This document shows, in pieces, positions 25,849 through 33,726 of a stretch of 43,184 nt of DNA. The translations under genes were made by a program, and so were the position numbers. The notes below the pieces were generated by a model, which saw nothing but the letters and a program-made list of their open reading frames with translations, made no database searches and was not told where the DNA came from. The DNA is taken from NCBI GenBank assembly GCA_002310995.1, contig DBYV01000013.1, positions 24,973 through 68,156 of the forward strand. The letters run 5' to 3'. How positions within the stretch are numbered: position 1 is the first letter of the stretch; each line of letters begins with the position of its first letter. This DNA is from a bacterium UBP6_UBA1177 (GTDB lineage Bacteria > UBP6 > UBA1177).

Positions 25849-26442
25849 CTATTTCCCGAAATATCTTTCAAGAAGTCCTTTGAGAGCTTTGCCGTGACGT
25901 GCTTCGTCGCGTGCCATTTCATGAACTGTGTCGTGGATCGCGTCAAGACCGTTCTGTTTCGCGCATTTTGCAAGTTCAACTTTGCCTGCCGTTGCACCGA
26001 ATTCGCAGTCAACACGCCATTTGAGGTTTGCCTTGGTCGAATTTTTCATGTTCGGCTCAAGCGTTTCACCGAGAAGTTCAGCGAATTTTGCAGCGTGCTC
26101 AGCTTCTTCGAAAGCAGCCTTTTCCCAATAAAGGCCGATTTCCGGATAACCTTCTCTGTGAGCGATCCTAGCCATGCAGAGATACATTCCGACTTCAGAG
26201 CATTCGCCGGTGAAATTTGCCTTGAGCTGCTCAAGGATGAATTTTTTGTCTTCTTCGGAAACATTAGCATTGTCTTTTACAGTCTTTTCGTAAACGCCGA
26301 ACTCATGCTCTGCAGCAAGCTTGAGCTCGTCCTTGATCTCATCGAACATTGTTGACGGAGCTTTGCATACCGGGCATTTTTCCGGAGCAGACTCACCTTC
26401 ATAAACATAACCGCAAACCTTGCAAACGAATCTTTTTGTCAT
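25849..26442 (-). CDS. Reverse rubrerythrin (rubredoxin domain first)
   Basis: 197 aa from the ATG at 26442 (GGAGG just upstream). An N-terminal rubredoxin knuckle pair (C7, C10, C23, C26 in CKVCGY and CPVCKAP) precedes a ferritin-like di-iron four-helix bundle, with E80 (TGECSE), EEAEH (112-116) and DEARH (179-183) as ligands. This domain order is opposite to classical rubrerythrin and matches clostridial-type reverse rubrerythrins, which reduce H2O2 and sometimes O2 using electrons from NADH-rubredoxin reductase. The role is oxidative defence in an anaerobe or microaerophile. A perfect palindrome lies upstream, suggesting regulated expression. Confidence 0.93.
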   Translation of the reverse strand: MTKRFVCKVCGYVYEGESAPEKCPVCKAPSTMFDEIKDELKLAAEHEFGVYEKTVKDNANVSEEDKKFILEQLKANFTGECSEVGMYLCMARIAHREGYPEIGLYWEKAAFEEAEHAAKFAELLGETLEPNMKNSTKANLKWRVDCEFGATAGKVELAKCAKQNGLDAIHDTVHEMARDEARHGKALKGLLERYFGK

Positions 26443-26472
26443 AACTTCCTCCATTAAAATCAAGCCAAAAGA

Positions 26473-26494
26473 TTGTCAGAAATTTTTCTGACAA
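26473..26494. promoter_or_regulatory. Perfect 22-bp palindrome upstream of rubrerythrin (candidate operator)
   Basis: Arms TTGTCAGAAA and TTTCTGACAA separated by TT. It lies 31-52 nt upstream of the rubrerythrin ATG. A TTGACA on the minus strand at 26539-26534 lies further upstream, so the palindrome would sit just downstream of that promoter. The symmetry fits a repressor dimer site; an RNA hairpin is the alternative. It does not look like a PerR or Fur box. Confidence 0.55.
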
Positions 26495-26547
26495 AACCGC
26501 ATACTTGAAAGGCTTATTGTCATTTTATATGAATGTCAATTTTCATA

Positions 26548-26575
26548 TTGATTTTTTTGTCTCCAGACCTATAAA
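26548..26575 (+). promoter_or_regulatory. Promoter of the LRAT-like gene
   Basis: TTGATT (26548-26553), a 16-bp spacer and TATAAA (26570-26575), followed by ATAGCGCG. 24 nt upstream of the ATG. Confidence 0.5.
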
Positions 26576-26598
26576 ATAGCGCGCTTTCAGGAGGAAAA

Positions 26599-27138
26599 AT
26601 GACAGATTTAGTACCGCACCGCGAAAACCTAAACGGCATTAAAAGAATTGTTAGAGATGACGAGTTATGCTTTGGAGACGTCGTCGGTGTCCACAGAATG
26701 CGCGGGCTTTACGATCATTACGGAATTTACACCGGAAACGGAGGAATGATCCACTATGCCGATCCGTCGGGCGATTTCGGCACCAACATCGTCATCCACC
26801 GCACCACTATCGACACATTCAAAGAAGATTCTGAATATCTTTTCGTTATCGATTTCGACAAGTTCATCAGAAAAAACAAAGTCAACATCTTCGATATTAT
26901 AACTCCGCTCGGAATAAACGTTTCAAAACTTCTTATCGCCCTGCTCGGAAACAGCAACTACCGGATCTATTCGCCCGAAGAGACAGTCAGGCGCGCAGAG
27001 AGCCGCCTGGGTGAAAGGGATTACAACATAGCGACGAACAACTGTGAACACTTTGCCATATGGTGCAAAACTGGTGTGAGCGAATCAACGCAGGTCGAAA
27101 ACTTTCTTCAAAAAATCAGAGAGATCAGGATCCGCTGA
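26599..27138 (+). CDS. LRAT-fold (NlpC/P60 superfamily) protein
   Basis: 179 aa with no signal peptide, so probably cytoplasmic. The start has an ideal AGGAGG. The N-terminal half has the LRAT signature: GDVVGVHRMRGLYDHYGIY with H40, then H52 in GGMIHYAD. C149 lies in the conserved NNCEHFAIWC, giving the circularly permuted Cys-His-His triad. Animal LRAT and HRASLS enzymes are acyltransferases or phospholipases; the role of bacterial members is largely unknown. A moderately hydrophobic stretch (about 100-117) could contact membrane lipid. It is monocistronic and divergent from rubrerythrin. Confidence 0.85.
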   Translation: MTDLVPHRENLNGIKRIVRDDELCFGDVVGVHRMRGLYDHYGIYTGNGGMIHYADPSGDFGTNIVIHRTTIDTFKEDSEYLFVIDFDKFIRKNKVNIFDIITPLGINVSKLLIALLGNSNYRIYSPEETVRRAESRLGERDYNIATNNCEHFAIWCKTGVSESTQVENFLQKIREIRIR

Positions 27139-27146
27139 GTTTTTCC

Positions 27147-27175
27147 TTGACAAAAACCCGTTCTCAAACTAAAAA
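27147..27175 (+). promoter_or_regulatory. Promoter of the ferredoxin gene
   Basis: TTGACA (27147-27152), a 17-bp spacer and TAAAAA (27170-27175), followed by TAGCGG. 44 nt upstream of the ATG. Confidence 0.6.
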
Positions 27176-27219
27176 TAGCGGCTTTTTAGCGTTTATTAAC
27201 ACGGTACGAGGAGAAAAAA

Positions 27220-27384
27220 ATGCACAAGATTAATCAGGATGTTTGCGTAAAATGCGGCGCTTGCGCTGGAACATGCCCGGTAGAAGCTATCATCGAGAAA
27301 GACGGCGGCTACGAAGTAACCGACGCTTGCGTTGACTGCGGCGCATGTGAAGACGGCTGCCCGGTAGAAGCTATCAAAGCTTAA
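27220..27384 (+). CDS. 2[4Fe-4S] ferredoxin
   Basis: 54 aa. The ATG at 27220 follows a GAGGAG Shine-Dalgarno. Two clostridial-type clusters are complete: CVKCGACAGTCPVEAI and CVDCGACEDGCPVEAI, each CxxCxxCxxxCP, related by internal duplication. It is a small soluble low-potential electron carrier for anaerobic redox enzymes. It has its own promoter and terminator, so it is monocistronic and probably abundant. Confidence 0.96.
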   Translation: MHKINQDVCVKCGACAGTCPVEAIIEKDGGYEVTDACVDCGACEDGCPVEAIKA

Positions 27385-27406
27385 TTCCGTAAGCCTTGCT
27401 TTTTTC

Positions 27407-27432
27407 GGCCCTCTTCGGAGGGCCTTTTTTTT
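27407..27432 (+). terminator. Rho-independent terminator after ferredoxin
   Basis: Seven-bp stem GGCCCTC/GAGGGCC closed by a UUCG tetraloop, then eight T. Very strong. The tex Shine-Dalgarno starts a few bases later, so tex needs its own promoter or read-through. Confidence 0.93.
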
Positions 27433-27448
27433 ATCAACCGGAGAAAAA

Positions 27449-29554
27449 ATGATCGAACTTAAAGAATTGAATATTATTGGCGGAACATCAAAAGCCCTGA
27501 AAATAGCTGAAAAATCGGTTCGTACCGTGCTTGAACTCACAGAATCGGGCTGCACCATCCCTTTCATCGCGAGATACCGCAAAGAGATGACTGGCAACCT
27601 TGACGAAGTTCAGGTGGCTGGAATCATTGATTTTTCAGAGAAGTTAGCAAATCTCGACAAAAGGAAACGCGCTATTCTCAAATCGCTTGAAGAGACAGGG
27701 AACTATTCCGACGAACTTGGCATCGCGGTCGCCGATGCAGCAGACATGAGCGTTCTCGAAGACATTTACGCGCCCTACAAGCCGGGACGCAAAACCAAGG
27801 CCGACAAAGCAATTGAGGCAGGGTTGCAGCCGCTTGCGGAATACATCATGCTGAACAATCCGCCGACCACTAAAATCCTTGAAAAAGCTAAAGATTTTAT
27901 TTGTGAAGCATTTAACGACAGCACTTCTGCCGTAAACGGCGCAAAGGAAATAATTGCACAGAAAATCGCCGACACTCCGAAAGTGCGAGATTTTGTCAGG
28001 AAAAGCGTCGAAAACGGATTTATTGTCTCTAAAGTAAAGCGCGGCAAAAAGGAAAGCGGCATTCTTTACAGCGACTACTTCGATTTCAGGGAAAGTGCGC
28101 AGAGAATCACGCCTCACCGCGTCATGGCGCTCAACCGCGGAGAAAAAGAGGGATTTCTTACGATTTCTGCTGAAGCCGCTAAAACCGAAAAAGAGCTCAC
28201 AAACGGAATTGAATCGATATTTTTCGCAAGACATTCCGACTTTTTCGGCGAATGTTCGGATCTTGCCCTCACAGACAGGATCTTCGGCAGCATAGAAACT
28301 GAAAATTTCAATAAAATCAAAGAGTTTGCAATAGAAGCTTCACTGGATGTCTTCCACAAAAATTTAGAGCAGATCCTTTTAATGCCGCCATTCGGCGAAA
28401 AAGCGGTGATCGGCATTGACCCCGGCATCAGAACAGGCTGCAAGGCAGCTCTCCTTGACGAACACGGAAACTTCGTCGCTTCGACTCTCCTCAATCTCCA
28501 CCTCGACAAAAACGAGGCTAAAAAACTCGAAAAGTGGATCACCGGCTACAAAGTTGCCGGAATCGCCGTCGGAAGCGGAACTTTCGGGCGTGAGGCACAC
28601 GAAATCCTGAAAAGTTTCTTCGGAAAGCAGCTTGTCGTAGCCTCTGTCAGCGAGGACGGAGCTTCGGTTTACAGCGCGAGTGCCGTCGCCAGAGAGGAGT
28701 TTCCCGATCTTGACATAACGGTCCGCGGCGCGATTTCGATCGGGCGAAGGTTTCAGGATCCGCTTTCGGAACTCGTTAAAATTCCGCCCGAAAGCCTCGG
28801 TGTCGGGCAGTATCAGCACGATATACCTGTCAAAAAACTGGCAGAAAGGCTCAAAAGAACGGTCGAATGGGCGGTAAACCGCGTCGGAGCGAACCTCAAC
28901 ACCGCAAGTCCTTACCTTCTCGCCTACATTTCAGGGCTCGACAGCAAAAAATCGGCTGAAATCGCAGCTTTCAGGGGCAGCGGAAGACGCTTTAAAAACA
29001 TCGAAGAACTCAAGAATATCAAAGGAATAGGTGCAAAATCTTTCGAGCAGTGCGCCGGATTCCTGCGTATCTTCGGCGGAGACGAAATACTCGATTCGAC
29101 AGGCGTCCACCCTGAAAACTACGAATTAGTGAAAAGTGCCGCAAAAAAAGCGGGCGTTCCCCTTGAAACTCTCCTCAAAAACCCGGAAATCATCGACAAA
29201 AACATACAGCTTCAGGAACTTTTGCCGCCATCAGTCATCGAAGAATTGAAAAAACGCGGTCTTGACCCACGTGAAAAATTCGAGCAGGCTGAATTTTCCG
29301 ATGAAGTGCGCACGATAAACGACCTCAAAGAAGGAATGATCTTAAACGGAATCGTCGACAACATCGTCGCTTTCGGTGCATTTGTTGAGATCGGAATCAA
29401 GGAGAAGGGCTTACTTCACATCTCCGAAATTTCGGACAAATTCATCAAAAGCCCGGCCGAATGCCTGAAACTGGGGCAGAAAATCAAAGTTATGGTCAAA
29501 AATATCGACCTCGAAAGAAAAAGAATATCACTCTCGATGAAAGGTTTAAAGTGA
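27449..29554 (+). CDS. tex: Tex transcription accessory protein / S1 RNA-binding protein
   Basis: 701 aa. The Tex N-domain opens with SGCTIPFIARYRKEMTGNLDE. A YqgF-like RNase H fold follows (AVIGIDPGIRTGCKAALLDE near residue 320). Then come helix-hairpin-helix units (NTASPYLLAYISGL, LKNIKGIGAKSFEQCAGFL) and a C-terminal S1 domain (about 625-700; GMILNGIVDNIVAFGAFVEI, GLLHISEIS). It binds nucleic acid and affects transcription elongation and stress tolerance. Slightly shorter than E. coli YhgF (773 aa) but all domains are present. It starts 17 nt after the ferredoxin terminator. Confidence 0.95.
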   Translation: MIELKELNIIGGTSKALKIAEKSVRTVLELTESGCTIPFIARYRKEMTGNLDEVQVAGIIDFSEKLANLDKRKRAILKSLEETGNYSDELGIAVADAADMSVLEDIYAPYKPGRKTKADKAIEAGLQPLAEYIMLNNPPTTKILEKAKDFICEAFNDSTSAVNGAKEIIAQKIADTPKVRDFVRKSVENGFIVSKVKRGKKESGILYSDYFDFRESAQRITPHRVMALNRGEKEGFLTISAEAAKTEKELTNGIESIFFARHSDFFGECSDLALTDRIFGSIETENFNKIKEFAIEASLDVFHKNLEQILLMPPFGEKAVIGIDPGIRTGCKAALLDEHGNFVASTLLNLHLDKNEAKKLEKWITGYKVAGIAVGSGTFGREAHEILKSFFGKQLVVASVSEDGASVYSASAVAREEFPDLDITVRGAISIGRRFQDPLSELVKIPPESLGVGQYQHDIPVKKLAERLKRTVEWAVNRVGANLNTASPYLLAYISGLDSKKSAEIAAFRGSGRRFKNIEELKNIKGIGAKSFEQCAGFLRIFGGDEILDSTGVHPENYELVKSAAKKAGVPLETLLKNPEIIDKNIQLQELLPPSVIEELKKRGLDPREKFEQAEFSDEVRTINDLKEGMILNGIVDNIVAFGAFVEIGIKEKGLLHISEISDKFIKSPAECLKLGQKIKVMVKNIDLERKRISLSMKGLK

Positions 29555-29591
29555 TTATCTGATTTCCGCTGATTTCGCCTTGAGTATTGCC

Positions 29592-30527
29592 TTACGCTTT
29601 GTTGAACTTGTCCTTCGGCTGCCGGCAGCGCGGGCATTTCCAGTCATCGGGAAGATCAACGAAAGCGACATTGTCGTTTTCCGCAGGGTCATAGATATAT
29701 CCGCAGATGCTGCAGACATATTTTCCGGTCGCCGTCTTGTAGGTGATTTCTCCGACAGGAATACTTTCAGGCGGATTAGCGAGGTCTATCACCTTCAGGT
29801 TTTCCAGATTTTCATATCCGAGCGGCGTATGCGTCGAGAGATAAACTGTAGGATTTTTCCGGATAAATTCTCTAACTCGGTCAAGAGTTTCCCTTGCAGC
29901 GGCTTTGTCTTCGAAAACGATCGAGAGTTTATCGGCATACAGAGCCTCATCCGTATAGGTTATGTCGCCGTGGAACATATAGAAAAGGCCGCCGTCCTCA
30001 GCGATGACGATGCTGTTGCCCTTTGTATGCCCCTTGGCTTCGATCAGGCGGACACCGTCTGCAATGATCTGCGAAGCCGGAAAATTGTGATATGCACCGT
30101 CGGAATATGCTGCGCGGACGACATTTTCGCCTTTAAGTTCCAGCGCATCGGCATCTTCCGGTGAAATGTAGATTTTTGCATTCGGAAAAGCGCGGAGTTC
30201 ACCGGTGTGGTCGGCATGCTTGTGGGTAACAAGGATTTTTGTCACCTGTTCCGGCTTGTAGCCTGCCTCAGCCAGTGCCGATACATAATCCTTGATCCTT
30301 GTTCCGAGGTGGATCATCGTCTTTTCATCAGGAATCGCATCCGGAGCCTCTTTCGGCATACCCGTGTCGATCAGTATGACCTCACGCCCGGTATCAATGA
30401 GGTAATTCTGGAGTGAGGAGCGGTAACGCACGGAAGCGTCGAACTTCTCCAATCCTTCTTCACCTCCGAACGCGAAAGGCTGCGTCATAAATCCGTTCTC
30501 ATAAAGTTTTACTGCCTTGATTTTCAT
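29592..30527 (-). CDS. Metallo-beta-lactamase-fold hydrolase fused to rubredoxin
   Basis: 311 aa. Residues 1-255 are an MBL fold of the AHL-lactonase-like subgroup: H102-x-H104-x-D106-H107 in THKHADHTG, H167 in KGHTKG, D188 in HGDIT and H233 in STHTP. Residues about 268-311 form a complete rubredoxin (C272, C275, C298, C301; CSICGY, CPRCRQP). Flavodiiron proteins also join MBL and rubredoxin, but here no flavodoxin domain exists and the lactonase-like motif order is kept. An electron-transfer role or redox sensing is inference. Shine-Dalgarno AGGAGG. It faces the CDF gene across a 140-nt regulatory gap. Confidence 0.88.
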   Translation of the reverse strand: MKIKAVKLYENGFMTQPFAFGGEEGLEKFDASVRYRSSLQNYLIDTGREVILIDTGMPKEAPDAIPDEKTMIHLGTRIKDYVSALAEAGYKPEQVTKILVTHKHADHTGELRAFPNAKIYISPEDADALELKGENVVRAAYSDGAYHNFPASQIIADGVRLIEAKGHTKGNSIVIAEDGGLFYMFHGDITYTDEALYADKLSIVFEDKAAARETLDRVREFIRKNPTVYLSTHTPLGYENLENLKVIDLANPPESIPVGEITYKTATGKYVCSICGYIYDPAENDNVAFVDLPDDWKCPRCRQPKDKFNKA

Positions 30528-30565
30528 AGTCTGCCTCCTGCAAAAGTTAAAAATGAGCCCTATTT

Positions 30566-30578
30566 TGACACCGTGTCA
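30566..30578. promoter_or_regulatory. Palindrome TGACAC-C-GTGTCA between MBL-rubredoxin and CDF genes
   Basis: A perfect 6-bp inverted repeat with a 1-bp spacer. It overlaps the -10 edge of the minus-strand promoter and, on the plus strand, the first bases after a TTGACA (30565-30570). A site placed here could control both divergent genes. Confidence 0.45.
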
Positions 30579-30605
30579 GGATAAATGAGAATAATAATGT
30601 GTCAA
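30578..30605 (-). promoter_or_regulatory. Promoter of the MBL-rubredoxin gene
   Basis: On the minus strand TTGACA (30605-30600), a 16-bp spacer and TATCCT (30583-30578). 51 nt upstream of the ATG. The -10 is imperfect. Confidence 0.45.
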
Positions 30606-30669
30606 CAAATTATTGCATTTTTCTTTATCACTTCATATCTTCCGGCAGATCTTTTTGATGGAGAAAATG

Positions 30670-31818
30670 ATGAATAAAGAAAAAATCGTGAACGCAGAAA
30701 ACGGCGGAACGCCGCGGGAAAAAATAATCGTCAGAACAAGCATCATCGGAATCATCGCGAATATTTTTCTTGCAACTTTCAAAGCGGTGATCGGCCTCAT
30801 GTCGAACTCGATAGCGATCGTTCTGGACGCGGTAAACAACATTTCGGACGCTGGAAGTTCGCTCATCACCATCATCGGAACGAAGCTGGCGGGGCGCGAA
30901 CCCGACAAAAAGCACCCTTTCGGCTACGGCAGGATCGAGTATCTGAGCGCGATGGTGATTTCCGTGATCGTGCTTTACGCCGGTGTCACTTCGCTTATTG
31001 AATCGGTCAAAAAGATCATCACCCCCGAAACTCCGGAATACACGGCGACTTCGCTTGTGATCGTCGGTATCGCCGTTCTGGTGAAAATAGTTCTCGGGCG
31101 TTATGTCAAAAGCGTCGGACTCAAGGTAAATTCCGATTCCCTCGTAAACTCAGGCGAGGACGCGACGCTGGATTCCGTGATCTCGGCTTCGACACTTGTC
31201 GCTGCGGCAGTTTTTCTGATCGCAGGGATCTCGCTTGAAGCGTGGCTCGGCGCGGTGATCTCGCTCGTGATCGTAAAATCGGGCATCGAAATGCTGAAGG
31301 ACACGGTTTCGCGGCTGCTCGGCGAAAGAAACGACCCCGACCTTGCGCACAGCATAAAAGAGACCGTCCTGAGTTTTCCCGATGTCAGCGGGGCATACGA
31401 CCTCGTGCTGAACAACTACGGCCCCGACTCGTGGAACGGCTCGATCCACATTGAAGTTCCCGACACCTACTCCGCCGACATGCTCGACAGACTTATCCGC
31501 GAGATCCAGGTCACAGTCTACACGAAACACAACGTGATCCTTACCGCGATCGGAGTCTATTCCGTGAACACTCACGATGCAGAAACCATTGAAATCAGGA
31601 ACAAAATCCATGATATCGTATTTTCCCGCGAGCATGTGCTGCAGCTTCACGGCTTCTATCTCGTGAAAGAAGAAAAAACCATGAGATTCGATGTCGTAGT
31701 CAGCCTAGGAGCGGACGACAGAAAAAGGATCTACACGGAAATCCTGAACGATGTGAGCAGAGAATTCCCCGGTTATCAGTTCCAGATCGTTCTTGATACC
31801 GATTTTTCGGAAGAATAG
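30670..31818 (+). CDS. Cation diffusion facilitator (CDF) metal transporter
   Basis: 382 aa from the ATG at 30670, seven bases after GGAG; an adjacent ATG at 30667 is too close and upstream TTG starts lack support. There are about six transmembrane helices. The CDF metal-site pattern is present in DAVNNISDAGS (helix 2) and EDATLDS (helix 5), with the HPFGYGRIE signature between helices 2 and 3. The C-terminal cytoplasmic region is longer than usual, with two ferredoxin-like modules (about 205-300 and 310-382). It should export Zn2+, Fe2+, Mn2+ or another divalent cation by proton exchange. Pairing with a rubredoxin-bearing gene hints at iron, as inference only. Confidence 0.92.
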   Translation: MNKEKIVNAENGGTPREKIIVRTSIIGIIANIFLATFKAVIGLMSNSIAIVLDAVNNISDAGSSLITIIGTKLAGREPDKKHPFGYGRIEYLSAMVISVIVLYAGVTSLIESVKKIITPETPEYTATSLVIVGIAVLVKIVLGRYVKSVGLKVNSDSLVNSGEDATLDSVISASTLVAAAVFLIAGISLEAWLGAVISLVIVKSGIEMLKDTVSRLLGERNDPDLAHSIKETVLSFPDVSGAYDLVLNNYGPDSWNGSIHIEVPDTYSADMLDRLIREIQVTVYTKHNVILTAIGVYSVNTHDAETIEIRNKIHDIVFSREHVLQLHGFYLVKEEKTMRFDVVVSLGADDRKRIYTEILNDVSREFPGYQFQIVLDTDFSEE

Positions 31819-31841
31819 GTGTTTTGAAACCTCACCCTTTG

Positions 31842-31869
31842 ATTCCCTCTCCAGTGTGGCGAGGGGAAT
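31842..31869. repeat. Imperfect intergenic hairpin after the CDF gene
   Basis: ATTCCC-CTC pairs imperfectly with GAG-GGGAAT. It recalls the CCCTCTCC...GAGGG intergenic repeats common in many genomes. No T-run. It separates the CDF gene from the stranded valS fragment. Confidence 0.3.
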
Positions 31870-31896
31870 GAGCCGTGTCAGGTCACAGCTCTACGA

Positions 31897-32620
31897 TTAT
31901 TTCCTGATTTCCTCTAATCTCGCTTTGAGGTGAGCCAGATTTTCGGAAAGTTCGGTGTGTTTTGATTTTTCTTTTTCGACTACTTCGGGTTGCGCTTTTT
32001 CGAGGAAGTTCGGATTGTTGAGTTTTTTGTCGCAGAGGTCGAAATCTTTCTGGAGTTTCGCGATTTCCTTTTCAAGGCGCTTGATTTCGTCGGAGAAATC
32101 GATGAATCCTGCAAGCGGGATGTAGAGCGTTCCGCCTTTTACGAGGGAGCTTGCGGTCTCTTTGTCGGGTGTGAAAGTGTCAACAAATTCAACATCTTTC
32201 ACTCTTGCGAGCTTGATTATGTATTCAAGTTTTTCGCTGATCGCGTTCTTGAGACCCTCTTCAAGCGCAAGTTTGAGCGGAAGTTCCGCCGAGGGTTTGA
32301 TGTTGTTTTCTGCGCGGATCGTTCTGATGACGGTAATGATCTCGATAATCTCTTCCATCGTCTGCGCGTCTTTCTCGAAAACAGGGCAGTCGCCGGCTTC
32401 CGGGAAGCGGCTTATCATTATCGATTCTTCACGTCCGTCGAAGCTGAAAGGCAGGCTCTGCCACAGCTCTTCTGTGACGTGCGGCATGAATGGGTGAAGC
32501 AGTTTGAAGCTTGCGTCGAGGACTTTGAGAAGGACCTGTTTGCCGACGGTTTTCGCCTTTTCGTCAGTGCCGAAGAATGTCGGTTTGATGAGCTCGATAT
32601 ACCAGTCGCAGAACTCGTGC
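31897..32620 (-). pseudogene. valS: Stranded 3' fragment of valS
   Basis: 241 codons of the valyl-tRNA synthetase C-terminus (anticodon-binding and coiled-coil arm; ends LKARLEEIRK), with no 5' part, start or active-site domain. It aligns without gaps to 42223-42946, with 36 mismatches by hand count and only six amino-acid changes. Similarity stops abruptly at 32620 (after gcacgagttctgcgac on the minus strand) and at the stop codon on the other side. It cannot be a working synthetase. The internal ATG at 32487 gives an open frame of 196 codons, but no separate function is expected. It is best read as the original end of valS, displaced by the inserted 9.6 kb. Confidence 0.9.
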
Positions 32621-32628
32621 TCCCTGCT

Positions 32629-33726
32629 CTAAAACCACCCGTCTTCTTCGGTTTTCTCTGCTTTTATTGAGGATTTATGCAATGTTCCGCTGAAAACCTG
32701 ATAAAGAATGCCGTCATAGACATAGCCTTCACGCAGATAATTTTTTGAGCCGTTTATGCTCTGCAAGCCGCTTTCCGTTACTTTGAAAGTGCCGTTTTTG
32801 CAGCCGAGATAAACGCTGTTTCCCGATTTCTGCATCTCAGGATCTTTGCAATATTGCTCAAATTCTGCAATTTCAGGCAAATTTTCAAGATCTGTGATGT
32901 CAAAAATCAGAACTTTTCCTTTTCTTGTCAAAAGTCCGTTCAGATTTTCGTAGGCAAAAAGCTGATTTTCAACAATTTCAAGATCTTCAATATTGCTTCC
33001 AACAGAAATTGTCGCCTTTAATTCAGGTGCATGCGGATCTGATAAATCAAAAACACGAATTTTTTTATTTTCGGCTGCAAAAAGTTTTCCGCCTTCTATT
33101 CTTAGATTTTTGCAATCATCTGTTTTTATCGATGATTTACTTTCAATAGATCCGTCATCATTAATTTCAAAAATGTCAATTTCGCTATAATTCGCAGCAT
33201 AAAGTGTTCTAGCAAAAACAGCCAAATTGTTAGATTTTCCACTATAAATCATATCTTTTTTTACAAGTTTTCCGTTTTCTTCGATTTCAACTCTGCGGAT
33301 TCCTGTCAAGCCTCCGAGGTAAAGGCTGTTTTTATAGCCAGCGACACTCAGTTTATAATCAAAGAAGCAGTTCTTTTTGAAATTATATTTTTCAACTTTC
33401 TTACATTCGCTGTAAGCATTAGAAACCCCTGGGAAAATCGAATTTTCCTTTTCGTTTATGCAGAATTTTTTCTCAAACAATGGTTTGTCAAGTGAAATTC
33501 TTTCTTTTTGGAAAATTTCTCCGTCAAGTTTCCAAGAATCAATATCTTTGCCAGAAATATCCTTGATATCGGCAAGAATAATTTTTCCCGAGTATTCAAA
33601 CGGTTTTATGAATGAATCATACAAAGAATCAAGATGGGCAATTTCAAGAAAACTATTCGGAATATCCCATGTATAAAGTGCCGTTTTACCTTCTCTGTTT
33701 GGAGCTGTAAAAATAAAGAATATCAT
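32629..33726 (-). pseudogene. Frameshifted C-terminal beta-propeller part of the TSP3 protein
   Basis: An open frame of 365 codons without signal peptide or usable ribosome-binding site (AAGG abuts the only ATG). It continues the protein encoded at 33686-37015. Removing one T from the T5 run (plus-strand A5 at 33709-33713) joins them as DDILYFTAPNREGKTALY. The residues form repeated blades of LVIVD/WD-like type (IRVFDLSDPHAPELKATI, VLIFDITDLENLPEIAEF). Its stop (TAG, 32631-32629) lies 8 bp from the valS junction. It is either a real inactivation, a sequencing or assembly error, or a phase-variable switch. Confidence 0.7.

Noticed and set aside
31897..32487. The valS fragment as an independent small protein
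   Set aside because: It is only the C-terminal arm of ValS with no start signal at the ATG; treated as a pseudogene fragment.
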